Shown here piece after piece: positions 32,465 to 43,233 of a stretch of 64,000 nucleotides of DNA (within the stretch, counting starts at the first letter, position 1; every line of letters starts with the position of its first letter). This DNA is from Eutreptiella sp. 'Long Island Sound 2002' (taxonomy: Eukaryota; Euglenozoa; Euglenophyceae; Eutreptiales; Eutreptiaceae). The position numbers and the translations under genes were made by a program. The stretch covers positions 39,859,717-39,923,716 of the forward strand of contig OZ038389.1 of the NCBI GenBank assembly GCA_964036045.1, in the 5' to 3' direction. The notes beneath the pieces are model-generated. The model had not been told where the DNA came from and searched no databases. It was given only the letters and a program-made list of their open reading frames with translations.

Positions 32465-32687
32465 CTGGAAGAGTACCGCCAATTTGCGGGATAGACGACA
32501 TTGCTTTGAGAAGAGAAGTGGAGCATCATGCATCATGCATCATGGATTGCAACCGCAGCAGAATCATCAACCACCACAACGGCAAGCCAAACCACCACTT
32601 GAATGGAGAGATGGGACAGGCGGGCAAAAAATGACCGACACAACTGTGATATTTCCTCTGTGATATTTCAAGTATGATATTTCTAGC
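32465..32687. other. Spacer between the H2A exon and the 329-bp array
   Basis: Single-copy sequence containing a short CATCATG triplication near 32524-32543 and a repeated GTGATATTTC near 32647-32680. No gene seen. Confidence 0.3.
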
Positions 32688-33963
32688 ACGAAGACTGGCA
32701 CGGGAATCGAACTCAGGTCGTCGAGTTGTTAGTCAAGTGTTTTACCGCTCAACTATGCTCCAGGGATAAATAACACATGCTGTTGGCGCGGCACCACCCA
32801 ATCTCTTAGGCTCTGCCACTTGCCCCCAGTGTGTTGATATCCCCTTCCTCGCTTCGTCGTCCGTTGTTCTGTCTCAGTCCGGTGGTGTATTGTAGGGCAC
32901 CATCCCCCTTGGTCGTCGCGGCTTTGCTCGCTCCTGTCTCTTCTTGTTTTAAGTGTCTCGGATTAAGCTGTCGTTGTAATCGCCGCGAGGACAAGCGGCT
33001 ATTCGACAGTTGCAGTACGAAGACTGGCACGGGAATCGAACTCAGGTCGTCGAGTTGTTAGTCAAGTGTTTTACCGCTCAACTATGCTCCAGGGATAAAT
33101 AACACATGCTGTTGGCGCGGCACCACCCAATCTCTTAGGCTCTGCCACTTGCCCCCAGTGTGTTGATATCCCCTTCCTCGCTTCGTCGTCCGTTGTTCTG
33201 TCTCAGTCCGGTGGTGTATTGTAGGGCACCATCCCCCTTGGTCGTCGCGGCTTTGCTCGCTCCTGTCTCTTCTTGTTTTAAGTGTCTCGGATTAAGCTGT
33301 CGTTGTAATCGCCGCGAGGACAAGCGGCTATTCGACAGTTGCAGTACGAAGACTGGCACGGGAATCGAACTCAGGTCGTCGAGTTGTTAGTCAAGTGTTT
33401 TACCGCTCAACTATGCTCCAGGGATAAATAACACATGCTGTTGGCGCGGCACCACCCAATCTCTTAGGCTCTGCCACTTGCCCCCAGTGTGTTGATATCC
33501 CCTTCCTCGCTTCGTCGTCCGTTGTTCTGTCTCAGTCCGGTGGTGTATTGTAGGGCACCATCCCCCTTGGTCGTCGCGGCTTTGCTCGCTCCTGTCTCTT
33601 CTTGTTTTAAGTGTCTCGGATTAAGCTGTCGTTGTAATCGCCGCGAGGACAAGCGGCTATTCGACAGTTGCAGTACGAAGACTGGCACGGGAATCGAACT
33701 CAGGTCGTCGAGTTGTTAGTCAAGTGTTTTACCGCTCAACTATGCTCCAGGGATAAATAACACATGCTGTTGGCGCGGCACCACCCAATCTCTTAGGCTC
33801 TGCCACTTGCCCCCAGTGTGTTGATATCCCCTTCCTCGCTTCGTCGTCCGTTGTTCTGTCTCAGTCCGGTGGTGTATTGTAGGGCACCATCCCCCTTGGT
33901 CGTCGCGGCTTTGCTCGCTCCTGTCTCTTCTTGTTTTAAGTGTCTCGGATTAAGCTGTCGTTG
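32688..33963. repeat. 329-bp tandem repeat, about 3.9 copies, with tRNA-like modules
   Basis: Units start at 32688, 33017, 33346 and 33675; the last is cut at 33963. The units look identical to me. Each has a 69-base minus-strand tRNA-like module (32695-32763, 33024-33092, 33353-33421, 33682-33750) with a paired D arm (GTT/AAC), TAGTTGAGCGGTA as A box, GAGTTCGATTCCCG as B box, and an acceptor stem pairing at 6 of 7 positions. The anticodon and T stems pair poorly. Identical 74- and 76-residue frames in each unit follow from the repeat and are not genes. Confidence 0.9.
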
Positions 33964-34149
33964 CATAGACCCACAAGCTCCCTAACGCTTGCTTCTGTCC
34001 TCCACCACTGCATTGAACTTAAGCATTCCCATACAATTCACCCAAAATACCATCAATATGCAAATGCAAATGTGTGTACAACGCAATGCCAAAGGCAACA
34101 AGCAAAGGCTCAACAGATGCATGGAGTTGTCTTGTTGGGTTCCACAAAT
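33964..34149. other. Spacer after the 329-bp array
   Basis: Single-copy sequence; no gene or repeat recognised. Confidence 0.3.
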
Positions 34150-34930
34150 CACTCAGGTTGGTAATCACGACGAAATCACAACAAAATCACTCTAATCCAC
34201 ATTTGTGGCTTCAAAAGTGGAAATATGGCTATTTAGGGGCACTTTTTGCACTCTCCGGAAGATTATCTTGAGTAAAAGGCATGTAGGGTCACAATTTGTT
34301 GCTTGGCAAGCCTAACAACGGAGCTCTAGGGAAAAATTTCATTAATGCCAAATCACACGAAAGCACAACGACATCAATGAAATCAACCATTGTGGGTTCA
34401 AAAGTGCAAATACAGCTGTTTGGGAGATTGTTGGCACCCTCCGGATAATTATCTTGAGTAAAGGTCATGTAGGGTCACAGTTTGTTGCTTGGCAAAGTTT
34501 GTTGCTTGGCAAGCCTCACCTAGCTCAAGGGACAAACTTGATCAACTTGAGATCACACGAAAGCGTGACGGTATCACTTTAATCAACATTCATGTGTTCA
34601 AAGGTGCAAATATCGCTGTTTTGGGCCTTTTTCGGCACCCTCCGGGTTATTATCTGGGGTAAAGGGCATGCACGGTCACAAATTGTTGCTTGCCAAGCCT
34701 CACGTAGCATTGAGGACAAACTTCATCAATTTGAAATCACACGAAAGCGCGACCGTATCACTTTAATCAACATTTATGTGTTCAAAACTGCAAATATAGC
34801 TGTTTTGGGCCTTTTTTGGGCGAAAAATGGTGTTTTTTGGTCGTGGCGCCCCTGAAACACTTGTTTAGTGGCTTCAATGGCATGCAACACATCTGTCTTG
34901 GAGTCCAGCACCCTCAAGTTACGGGGGGGG
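34150..34930. repeat. ~190-bp repeat block, four diverged units
   Basis: Units share GTTCAAAAGTGCAAATA, GGCACCCTCCGGATAATTATCTT, TAGGGTCACA and TTGTTGCTTGGCAAG. The last unit runs into GGCTTCAATGGCATGCAACACATCT and a G tract, which are features of the satellite at 26150-28950. The two blocks are therefore related and flank the exon-bearing interval. Confidence 0.75.
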
Positions 34931-34959
34931 GGGCAAAATCTCACCATCCAGCCCTGAAA

Positions 34960-35346
34960 TTCCCGGTTTTAGCACTTTGTGAGCACATTTAAGGTCATCC
35001 ATGGTGTGTTTCGGCCTTTGAGGTGCTAAAAACGGATTTAGAGGGCTGCCACCATGAAGTAAGAGGTTGTTTTCCTTTGCAAGTGTCCAATGGTGCTCCA
35101 TGCAACATATGACGCTGATTTCAAGGGTTCAAGAGGCAATGCGCATGAGTTATTCCCGGTTTTAGCACTTTGTGAGCACTTTTAAGGTCAGCCATGGTGT
35201 AGTTCGGCCTTTGAGGTGCTAAAAACGGACTTAGAGGGCTGCCACCATGGAGTAAGAGGTTGGTTTCTTTTGCAAGTGTCCAATGGTGCCTCCATGCAAC
35301 ATATGACGTTGATTTCAAGGGTTCAAAAGGCAATCCGCATGAGTTA
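34960..35346. repeat. 193/194-bp tandem duplication
   Basis: 34960-35152 and 35153-35346 are close copies (CCCGGTTTTAGCACTTTGTG ... GGCTGCCACCATG ... CATGAGTTA). A third copy starts at 35347 and is lost after about 12 bases. Confidence 0.85.
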
Positions 35347-37013
35347 TTCCCGGTTTTGGTTCCCCTGTGAAATGGGTGTCATGAATCGACGATTAGATCA
35401 AGTAAACACGCCAAATCAACACCAAGTAAAAGCGACGTGAGCAAATGCAAAAGAAGGAACACATCACGTTTATCCAGCTGAGATGTCCGTTGATTCATGC
35501 CACCTCGTTGGCATGGTTGAAATGGTTGGCATAGTTGGCATGGGAACACCCAAAAATGGGCCCCTCCAAATGCAAAATATTGCATTTCGGATAATGGAAG
35601 ATGTATGAGTCGTGCACCTACCTCAGGCCTCACCCCCGTCATCCTCATCAACGCCTCCTTCACTTAGGTTCTTCCGGCTTCGAGGAGTCGTGACTCCTCC
35701 AGAGCTTCCCCCGAGATATTGGCAAGATATCCCACTCTGGGTTTAGTATCCTACTACCGGGCGTCATCACGAGAGCGCCAGCCCTCGCTCCACCTCACAA
35801 TAGTTGCGAATGCAAATGGGCACCTTGGGATACACATTATTTTCCACCGGGATCACCTTCGTGTTGGAATCGTTAAATTGGAATCAAAGAGTGCTACCGG
35901 ATAGGGTTAACACTAGTAACACCAGCATCGTACTTCGTCCTTCTCCGAGAATAAGGCTCCAAAAATGGCCATTTCGTGCCCAATATAGAGTCTCGGTCGG
36001 GTTTAGTTCCGTCAATTGTATAGCCAAGAAGTGCAACAAAGTCATCTTACTTAATGTGTCCCACATAAGGACTACATGGCCACCTCTTCCAAGGTGCTGG
36101 GTGGCTTAATGTGACCCCTCTATGCAAAAAAGAAGGCCAAAAAGGCTCAAAAAGGGCTTATTTTCGTCAAAAATCCACTGGGAGGTTGGATTCGGGGGAA
36201 TGTGAATACTCAGATCTATAGATGCGCTACGATCAATACTATTCAGCAATTCACTGCTGCTCTCCCAGTGGCAGATTTTGCGAAAATGGCATTTCTTTGA
36301 CTTTCATTTTGCGGCGATCGGTGCCGCGGCAGTTGCATGCGGGTACAGTCCGGGTCTGGCGATGGAACTCAAACCACAGTGATTTAGGAAATAAGAAATT
36401 GACGATTCGTTTCCCGATTTTCTCGACAATCACCTCAGGACTGATAACTTTAAAACGAAAATGCTACATTTCTGAATTTACAGACAAATTGGAAATTAAA
36501 AATCTATGTGATGGTAAACCCTGTAGGGAAGGGTAGAACCCCATGGGTCTGGACCAGTCAGGGGTCCTAACTGTGGGCTCGCTTGTCCCCAAGGAGGGAA
36601 GACACACCTTGCCTCATAACACCTTGCTTGTCATTCCCCCCTGGTGTAGTAAGCCACCGTTCTCGTTGGCTCTCCATGGTCATTACATTAGGGCAGTACC
36701 CATGCAACACATGGTCAACAAGGCACACACTCGCTGGGTGGCTGCAATCCTGATAAGCGGCCACCTGGCTCACGCTGGAAACCATAGGCATGGGTCTGCA
36801 GGGCACAGACAGGGTCAGTGCAGTGCTCAGTAGGCAGTAGTCTGTGAAAAAAACCAATGGCCTTCGGCCAGGGAGTGGTTGTCACGGGGGTTAACGGTCC
36901 TGTCCTGCGATGCAATGCGGGGCAACTGTGACAACTGCTCTTACACCCATACACAGGCACGTCTGCAGAAGAGTGCTCACTGCACCTGTCAGTAGACTGA
37001 CACAGGGTAATTA
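35347..37013. other. Junction region between satellites and gypsy-C pol
   Basis: No gene recognised. An 8-bp inverted repeat (GAGGAGTC/GACTCCTC) lies near 35680. The part above about 36,530 is probably gypsy-C 3' sequence; the origin of 35,350-36,530 is unclear. Confidence 0.35.
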
Positions 37014-37461
37014 GTTTCGCTTCTTACGCTGGGACATAGTCTCAGCACGGGTTAGGAGCTGCCCCTCGTTATTCTCAACGAGGTAAGTGCGGAAGATGGG
37101 GGTGGATACTCCCATCTGGTTGTATGAAGGCTGACATAGGTTCCCAGGTCGCCTCGGACAACCCATAGCCATCCCACGGGGTTAGGAATTTCCAGCCCTG
37201 TTTATACTCGTGGCGAGCAATACCTCCAACCACGTAGTAACCATCGACTGCCATCTCGTCGGCAGTCATCTCTTCGAGTTCGTCTGCCTCCTCTGGACTG
37301 GCAGCGTTCTCTAGGTCTATACGCTCAACCTCACTGTCGCTGAGGCGCCACTCATCCCAAGACAAGTCGTCAGGGGGGTGATAGTGCCTCAACTGCTTAG
37401 GTGCACACAGCAGTTCACCACCTAGACGTGGACTGCACCTGACATGGATCCTGGATCCATC
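37014..37461 (-). CDS. pol: Gypsy-C integrase C-terminus and chromodomain
   Basis: This frame follows the integrase after a frameshift near 37,500. It contains the GPY-like YFGPYR segment, an acidic linker, and a chromodomain with YYVVGGI ... WDGYG ... TWEPMSAF. The open frame with a Met covers 37392-37075. A further frameshift near 37,100 leads to a C-terminal piece (ENNEGQLL ... AETM) ending near 37,014, collinear with the end of gypsy-A Pol. Confidence 0.8.
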
Positions 37462-38423
37462 TATCCTGATGATACGGTAGGGTCCAAAGTAAGGGTCCTG
37501 TAGGCAGTTACGTGGCCAGAGGGTAGGCGTGAATGGTGTACCAGGACAAGGTCACCAACCTTGAAGCTGGCAGGTCGCCGTAGGCGGTTCCTTCGGCTCT
37601 GTTCACGGTCACGAATGTGTCCTAGGTTAGTACCAGCCTGGTTAGCCAGAGACTGCTTGTGTTCCAGCCAATCCCCCACAGGGCTCTTGAAGTCCTCAGG
37701 AAAGGGGGTTTTGAAGAACCAAGCAGGTCGTCCTCCATGGAACAGTTCGTGGGGGGTGAAACCCGTAGAAGAGCTCCGCTGTGAGTTCATGGTCAGCACT
37801 GCCCAGGGCACTAGGCGTACCCAGTCCTTGGTGCGCTCCTGTTTCATCAGGATTCTTAAGTTTTGCTCCACCACACAGAGAGGGTTAGACGTGTGGGTAT
37901 AGGGCACACCTGTGGTTACCTCCACGTTGAGGGCATTTAGCACTCGTTTGTACCACCCAGTGTCACTGCGGATGCGTACATCTTCATCAGAGTGCACCTG
38001 CTTAGGTGCTCCATAGGGTTCGAACCATTGTTCGACCAACATTTTCACAGTCTGCTCACCTGTGATTTTCTTATTGCAAGGGAACACACGGGTGAAGGGA
38101 GATAGACCACAGGTGACCACGGGGCAACTATCATAGCCGCCAAAGCGTGGTAGGCCGTGGATGTAATCCACGTAGAGAAGAGAGTTAGCACAATAGGGTA
38201 TGGGTAAGCTGGAGATCAGGCCCCTATCCCTACTGTTGCTCTGCTTGCTGGCATGACAGCCACAAGCATCCACAATGGTCTGCATACGCGACCTCAGTTC
38301 AGTCAGGGTTAGACTAGAGTAGAAACACTCACGGAAGAAGTACACTGAGCGATTAGCGCCAGTGTGACCAGAACTGAGATGGGACCACTGTAGGCACCCA
38401 TCCAGTCGTGCCTCAGGCACCAC
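37461..38423 (-). CDS. pol: Gypsy-C integrase core
   Basis: Same frame as the RT segment but separated from it by one TGA (38424-38426). Gypsy-A has CGC, encoding Arg, at this place, so the stop is probably a mutated Arg codon. HHCC residues are visible (HLSSGH, then CGCHASK with one altered Cys spacing). The core shows D (LYVDYIHG), D (HSDEDVR) and E (CVVEQNLR). The Met used by the open frame is not a natural start. Confidence 0.82.
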   Translation of the reverse strand: MVPEARLDGCLQWSHLSSGHTGANRSVYFFRECFYSSLTLTELRSRMQTIVDACGCHASKQSNSRDRGLISSLPIPYCANSLLYVDYIHGLPRFGGYDSCPVVTCGLSPFTRVFPCNKKITGEQTVKMLVEQWFEPYGAPKQVHSDEDVRIRSDTGWYKRVLNALNVEVTTGVPYTHTSNPLCVVEQNLRILMKQERTKDWVRLVPWAVLTMNSQRSSSTGFTPHELFHGGRPAWFFKTPFPEDFKSPVGDWLEHKQSLANQAGTNLGHIRDREQSRRNRLRRPASFKVGDLVLVHHSRLPSGHVTAYRTLTLDPTVSSG

Positions 38424-38426
38424 AAT

Positions 38427-40349
38427 TCAGTCCTCGTAGAAGAGGTACTGACTGTTTTTATACCACTGGTGCCCGTCAATGACACGGGGTTCGAGACCAG
38501 TGCTGAGGGTTTGGAGAATTTCTTCATACTCTGACTGATAGTCAGGTAGACTCCAACCCTCCAGGATTCCAGCAGTGCGCATGGACAGGTCAAGCTGGAC
38601 ATCCATACGCTGGAAAGCCTCTTTGGCGAGCGCCTCAGAGCTCTCACCAATAAGCGCATCGAAGTTGTTGCGCGATATATAGTCAGACAGTTCATTCTTA
38701 ATCCCGGGGATATGATGCACTGTCAGCCTGAACTGGCTCAGGTAAGTCCACCCCCGTTTTAGCTTTGCTTTTTCTGGTGGTGGGCCCTTCTGAAAAGACT
38801 TCACAGGTTCCTGGTCACATAGCCAGACAATGGGGTTAGATCCCAGGAGTCGGGATTGTGACGATAGCACCAACATACCGGCCAGGAGTTCCTGGTCATA
38901 GGTGCTGTAGTTGAAACGCGCTTGGTTCCATTTCCAATTCCAGTGTCCTAGTGGTACCAGTCGCCACTCACTGGTAGGATAGTCATGTTTCAACGAACCA
39001 TCACGGTTCAGTCCAGTAGTACGATAATGGCAGTGGGTTAGTTCAGCGGGGTTAAGCTCCTGCCATTGGTAGATCGTACCACCCCCCCCTACATCACTGG
39101 CATCAGTGATCAGGACTATCTCGCCCTCAGGGCGGGGCACTCCCAGGCAGTTGGAGGAGGCAATCTTCTTCTTCAACTCCTGGAAACACTCTTCCTCTCT
39201 GGAGGTCCACCTCCAGGGAGTAGTTTTCTTGATCAGGTCAGTGAGGGGTGCAGAGGAGTAAGTAAAATTGTGGATGTGACGCCGATAGAAATTACAGGCG
39301 CCCACAAAACTCCTCACATCGTGTAGACCCTTCTTAGGGTCATCGCGAATCTGCATGTCCTGTAGGGGCTGCATGTTAGACGCGGCTGGTTTCCACCAGC
39401 CATACCCCACGTCGAAACCCAAATACTCCATCTCCTCTTTCATAAACTCACATTTTTCGAGTTTGATTCGGAGACGGTTTTCTTGACAGACAATGAAAAA
39501 TTCACGGAGGAGAAGGACGTGGTCCTCTTTGGTATTAGTACCCAAACTCACGTCGTCGATGTGAGCCTCCATTTCTGCACCCCGAGAAATCAACTCTTGT
39601 ACTAGAGGCCTGCGCCTCAGTATGTATAAAATTTTGTTCATAAGCTCCTGGAAGAGCGCTGGGGCATTAGCCACCCCGAAAGGCATAACCTTCCACTTGG
39701 AAACACGACCCTTAGGGGTTATAAAGGCCAACAGCTCCTGAGCTGCGGCGGTTAGGTCCACCTGCCAGAAACCAGAGCGTTTGTCCATTTTGGTCTTATA
39801 CCTGCATTTGGCAATACGCTCCAGGGTGTTTTCCATGTTAGGAATACTCCCTGAGTGGTTCTGGGTTTTCTTGTTGACCTCACCATAGTCTACAACAAGA
39901 CGTAGGGCAGTCGACCCTGGTTTAGCAACAATGAAACAGGGACTGCAGTGATGGGGATAGTCCCCGTGTTTATACTCTTCAACGAGGCCAGCATCAATGC
40001 ATTCTTGGATCTGGCGCTCGATTTCTTCAACCTGTTCCTGTGAAGCGGGATAGGGACGACGCCTCACTCGCGTCTTTTCAATTTCTGGTTTCAATTTCAG
40101 GTCCATCTGGACCAGTTTTTTACAAGAAAGGGGAGGCGGCAAGGCGCCGAACACCTCCTCATAGGTTATCAGCAGTTTCTTCAGGCGGGGGTCAAGGTTA
40201 AGACTCTCGGGTTTCTGAAGGAAATCCTCCTCAGCGTGGAGGTTGCTTTTTCCATGTTCTTTCTTTTTCTGCCGATCAGCAGTTTCGGCAGGCACAGTAC
40301 CATCGTCCCACTCAGGGGGACATTGCTGCCCATAGTGTAGAGAATACAC
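38427..40349 (-). CDS. pol: Gypsy-C RT and RNase H
   Basis: A 640-residue uninterrupted frame, the best-preserved Pol of this family in the window. RT blocks: RRRPYP, LVVDYGEVNKK, motif A FWQVDLT, MPFGVANAP, and the catalytic box HIDDV. RNase H has acidic residues in ITDASDVGG, STYDQELL, WLCDQEP and SDYISRN. It is collinear with gypsy-A, which it helps to interpret. Its Met at 40349 is internal; the coding region continues upstream in other frames, so the N-terminus has frameshifts. Confidence 0.88.
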   Translation of the reverse strand: MYSLHYGQQCPPEWDDGTVPAETADRQKKKEHGKSNLHAEEDFLQKPESLNLDPRLKKLLITYEEVFGALPPPLSCKKLVQMDLKLKPEIEKTRVRRRPYPASQEQVEEIERQIQECIDAGLVEEYKHGDYPHHCSPCFIVAKPGSTALRLVVDYGEVNKKTQNHSGSIPNMENTLERIAKCRYKTKMDKRSGFWQVDLTAAAQELLAFITPKGRVSKWKVMPFGVANAPALFQELMNKILYILRRRPLVQELISRGAEMEAHIDDVSLGTNTKEDHVLLLREFFIVCQENRLRIKLEKCEFMKEEMEYLGFDVGYGWWKPAASNMQPLQDMQIRDDPKKGLHDVRSFVGACNFYRRHIHNFTYSSAPLTDLIKKTTPWRWTSREEECFQELKKKIASSNCLGVPRPEGEIVLITDASDVGGGGTIYQWQELNPAELTHCHYRTTGLNRDGSLKHDYPTSEWRLVPLGHWNWKWNQARFNYSTYDQELLAGMLVLSSQSRLLGSNPIVWLCDQEPVKSFQKGPPPEKAKLKRGWTYLSQFRLTVHHIPGIKNELSDYISRNNFDALIGESSEALAKEAFQRMDVQLDLSMRTAGILEGWSLPDYQSEYEEILQTLSTGLEPRVIDGHQWYKNSQYLFYED

Positions 40350-40468
40350 TAGAGGTATCTCAGGATCAGGCAGCGTATAGGACTCATCGTCCTCCTCAGA
40401 CCAGATGGAGTATTTCCAGGTCTGTCTGAGGTATTGCAGCCGCTCTTGGCGCTCAATACCTTCAGCCT

Positions 40469-41158
40469 TCAGGACAACAGCCGCCGGAGTTCTTGAGTGT
40501 CATGCTCAGACAATGGCATGTTATTAGCAGCAGGCCGCGCCAGAGCATCAGCACTCCGGGCCACGGGTTCACCTGTGTGCACAGGCTGCATGTGTAGCAC
40601 TGGCTTCCCAACAGGGGAAGCGGGTTCAGAGGTTGACTCTAGATCTACCTCCTCTAGCAACAGCTGGGCTAGGAAAGCACTATGTTTTAGGTCAACACAG
40701 CTGGGATCAACAGAGGGAATAGTGCTGGCGATCTCAGACAGTTGGTCCTCAGCATCCGCTTTTACAGCTGCAGGTTCCAGATAGTCATCAGGAGACTCAC
40801 ACCCTGTAAGTGTGGCAGATAGGTGCTCAGGAGATCGATTTTTGAGATCACAAAGGGTCAGGCCACGATTTTCGGCCATGACCTCTTTTAGTAGCACCTG
40901 GTCTAGGTCACACAGGGGTACAGGATTGAGAGATCAATCGACGATGGACAGGAAACTGGCCCACTCAGGGGCCTGCATAGCTGTGTCTGAGTCCTCAGGC
41001 ACATAGATGGGGCCGTCGGGGAGTTGCACTCTTCCCACGGTCATTCGATCTAGCATACGGCGCCAGTAAGCATGTTCACCAGAGCAACCCCAGTCAGGGG
41101 TGCACATAACAACCCTTCCTCCCTCATAAGCGATTTTGGTTAGAACCTTCGCGAGCAT
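40469..41158 (-). pseudogene. Gypsy-C Pol linker remnants
   Basis: Two open stretches in one frame (41158-40934 and 40897-40469) match the gypsy-A linker between protease and RT: VLTKIAYEGGRVVMCTPDWG corresponds to gypsy-A around 5675, followed by RVQLPDGPIYVP. They join directly to the shortened gag, so everything equivalent to gypsy-A from about 4010 to 5655 is missing. Confidence 0.75.
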
Positions 41159-41172
41159 ACATACTCAGAAAT

Positions 41173-42438
41173 TCACGCAGCGGATGGGAACTCAGGGAGC
41201 ATAGGTAGCTCCTCGATCTGTGTGCCTACGCTGAGGTCAGTCCCATAGACTGGGAATGTTTTCCCCAACCTCAGGAGTACCTCAGCCCAGGTAGAACAGG
41301 TTTTCACAATCTGTTTCACCTGTTTTTGCAAAACCTTCTGTTTGCATGAGCGTTTTAGCAGTGAACATTTGGTGGCCACATCCACATGGGATTGGCCAGT
41401 CAACAAAAGGAACTCTGCAAATTCTTCTGCCCATTCGGGCAGATTTTTGGGGTCGAACTCCGGCAGTTCCAGCTGGATGTTCGCCTGGGCAATTGGTCTG
41501 CCCGTCTTCCCACCCCCCGGTGTTAGGCCTGAAGGCGACACGCCAGCAAGAGGTGCCAGGGCTGACAGGCCTCTTCTCTCAATCTCTGTGACAGGCACGT
41601 CCTGTAGATCAGCCATAGGCACTGTCCTGGCACGGGGGTGAAAGCGGCTGGGGCAGGTGACCTTAGGCAACAGCCTTGAGACCCTTGATCTCTTGAGATC
41701 TTCGGCCAGGGTACTCAGTCCTGGAGAGAGAGAGGGCAACTCTGGCTTGGGTAAGGGTTCTGCAATACCCAGTTTAGCCTTAATGGCCTCCGATGGGGCC
41801 GTCACATCTGGATCTTCTGATCCAGACAGGAGTTTGGCCAACAGCTCGGCTGTATGATCCAGGGCACCGTAGGTTGGCCTTGGACGATGTTGTTCTTCGA
41901 CTCGTGTCGGGCCCACTTCGGGAGATCTTGGGGTTGGACAACATGGTCTTGGATACTCAGGTCTTAGTCGTCTTGGCAGGGATGCAGAGGACGGAGGACC
42001 AGAGTGCGCGTAGGACCCTAGGTCTGTACGTGGTCTGGATCCATGTACAGCCAATGGCTCCTCTCCATCTTCCCCACGGATGGATTTGTAGTACTCCTCA
42101 TGTAGGATGTACTCATCCATCTTCTTCCTCAGTTCCTCATACTCCTCAGGGCCTTCAATCGCTGTTGAGGATGAAGCCGGACAGTTGGATCTGGATACTG
42201 AGGCAGCTACACGTCTGTGGAGGTGACTGAAGCTGTCTCCACCGTGTGCTGCTAAGGCCTCGGTGGTAAGGCCTTTATTCGCTTCCGCCCTTCTGCGTTC
42301 TGGATCTCCTTGGGACCCAGATGCGCCACTGAGATGATGTGGAGCTCGGTAAGGTGGTTCACTCATTGGGTGGGCCATGCTGCCCATTTGCACTTGGACA
42401 GTTCTGATGGGCCAGGTCCTGACGCTTGGCGTGGACAT
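41173..42438 (-). pseudogene. gag: Gypsy-C Gag, truncated
   Basis: 421 residues corresponding to the N-terminal and first capsid part of gypsy-A Gag (LPEFDPKNLPEWAEEFAEF, KQVKQIV, YGTDLS). It ends soon after, where an internal deletion removes the rest of the capsid, the zinc knuckle, the gag stop region and the protease. Particles would have to come from a helper element. Confidence 0.78.
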
Positions 42439-42503
42439 GATGAACTTGTTGTTGAGCTTTTGTGCTGCACTTCTTCTCAGGGTCGGTTCAAAAGGTCACA
42501 AGG

Positions 42504-42519
42504 GACTGCCTCTGCTACC
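42504..42519 (-). promoter_or_regulatory. Primer binding site of gypsy-C
   Basis: Reads GGTAGCAGAGGCAGTC on the minus strand directly after the 5' LTR and matches the 3' end complement of initiator methionine tRNA. Confidence 0.75.
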
Positions 42520-43228
42520 GGAAAGATGTCCTTGAATTATGCCCTAGATATTTTGATGTATTCCTGCAGGTTTTGTAGTTGAAAACCCAAACCAAAGCAG
42601 CAAGTAGAGCAAGAACAGGATGTGGATCGAATCAATGATTGGTTTTGGAATCCAGTGTAACACAGAAGGGCTGCAGATAGACAAAGCAGGTTTATACACA
42701 TAGATTCAATCACAAATGGATAATACAAAAGATTTTATATGAAAATTGGTCTGACTCTTGCCTCAGAGGTTGCATTAGGCACTTCATGTGCACTCTTTTG
42801 GGTGAAATGCTGCTGGTTAGGAATGTGGGGCATAGATGTCAGGACCACACAGAACATGACTTGGCCAAGCAACTGAATTCAGAAACAGTTACAAAGTAGG
42901 ACCACAATAAGTGGTAGAAACAATTGAGTATAGGGGTCTTGGGGTGGGAGACCACTAGGCTTAACATCCAAGGCCTAAAGCATGGAATGCCTGTTTTTTT
43001 TGGGTATATCCTCCATGAAGGAAAGTACCTCCGCTCAGTTGAGTGGTAGGGGTGAACTTCATGGGGGGCTAGGGTCACAACCCTAGTTACTTTGAGAATG
43101 TGTACTTTAGGCAACAAAAGAGAGATAAAAACACTTAAGTTTGTCTTAGCATCAACAAAAGGGTTTTAAGGGGGGCTTGGCCTGGATCAAGCCCTCCAAG
43201 AAAGACATGGCAGTGACTTTTTCTTACT
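42520..43228 (-). repeat. 5' LTR of gypsy-C
   Basis: 709 bp, paired with 23341-24049. The AGTCC duplication follows at 43229-43233. Confidence 0.95.
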
Positions 43229-43233
43229 AGTCC

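Larger units (their letters stand above)
23341..43228 (-). mobile_element. Gypsy-C: 19.9-kb chromodomain Ty3/gypsy element inside gypsy-B RT
   Basis: Two 709-bp LTRs differ at about 8 positions by eye. On the minus strand it has an initiator-Met-type primer binding site, a truncated gag, RT, RNase H, integrase, a chromodomain and a polypurine tract. It lacks the nucleocapsid half of Gag and the protease. The stretch from pol to the 3' LTR is about 13 kb, against 2.3 kb in its relative gypsy-A, and is filled with satellites and host-like exons. Confidence 0.93.

Noticed and set aside
32831-33719. Identical 74- and 76-residue frames on both strands
   Set aside because: Copies of the same frame in a 329-bp tandem repeat; identity comes from the repeat.
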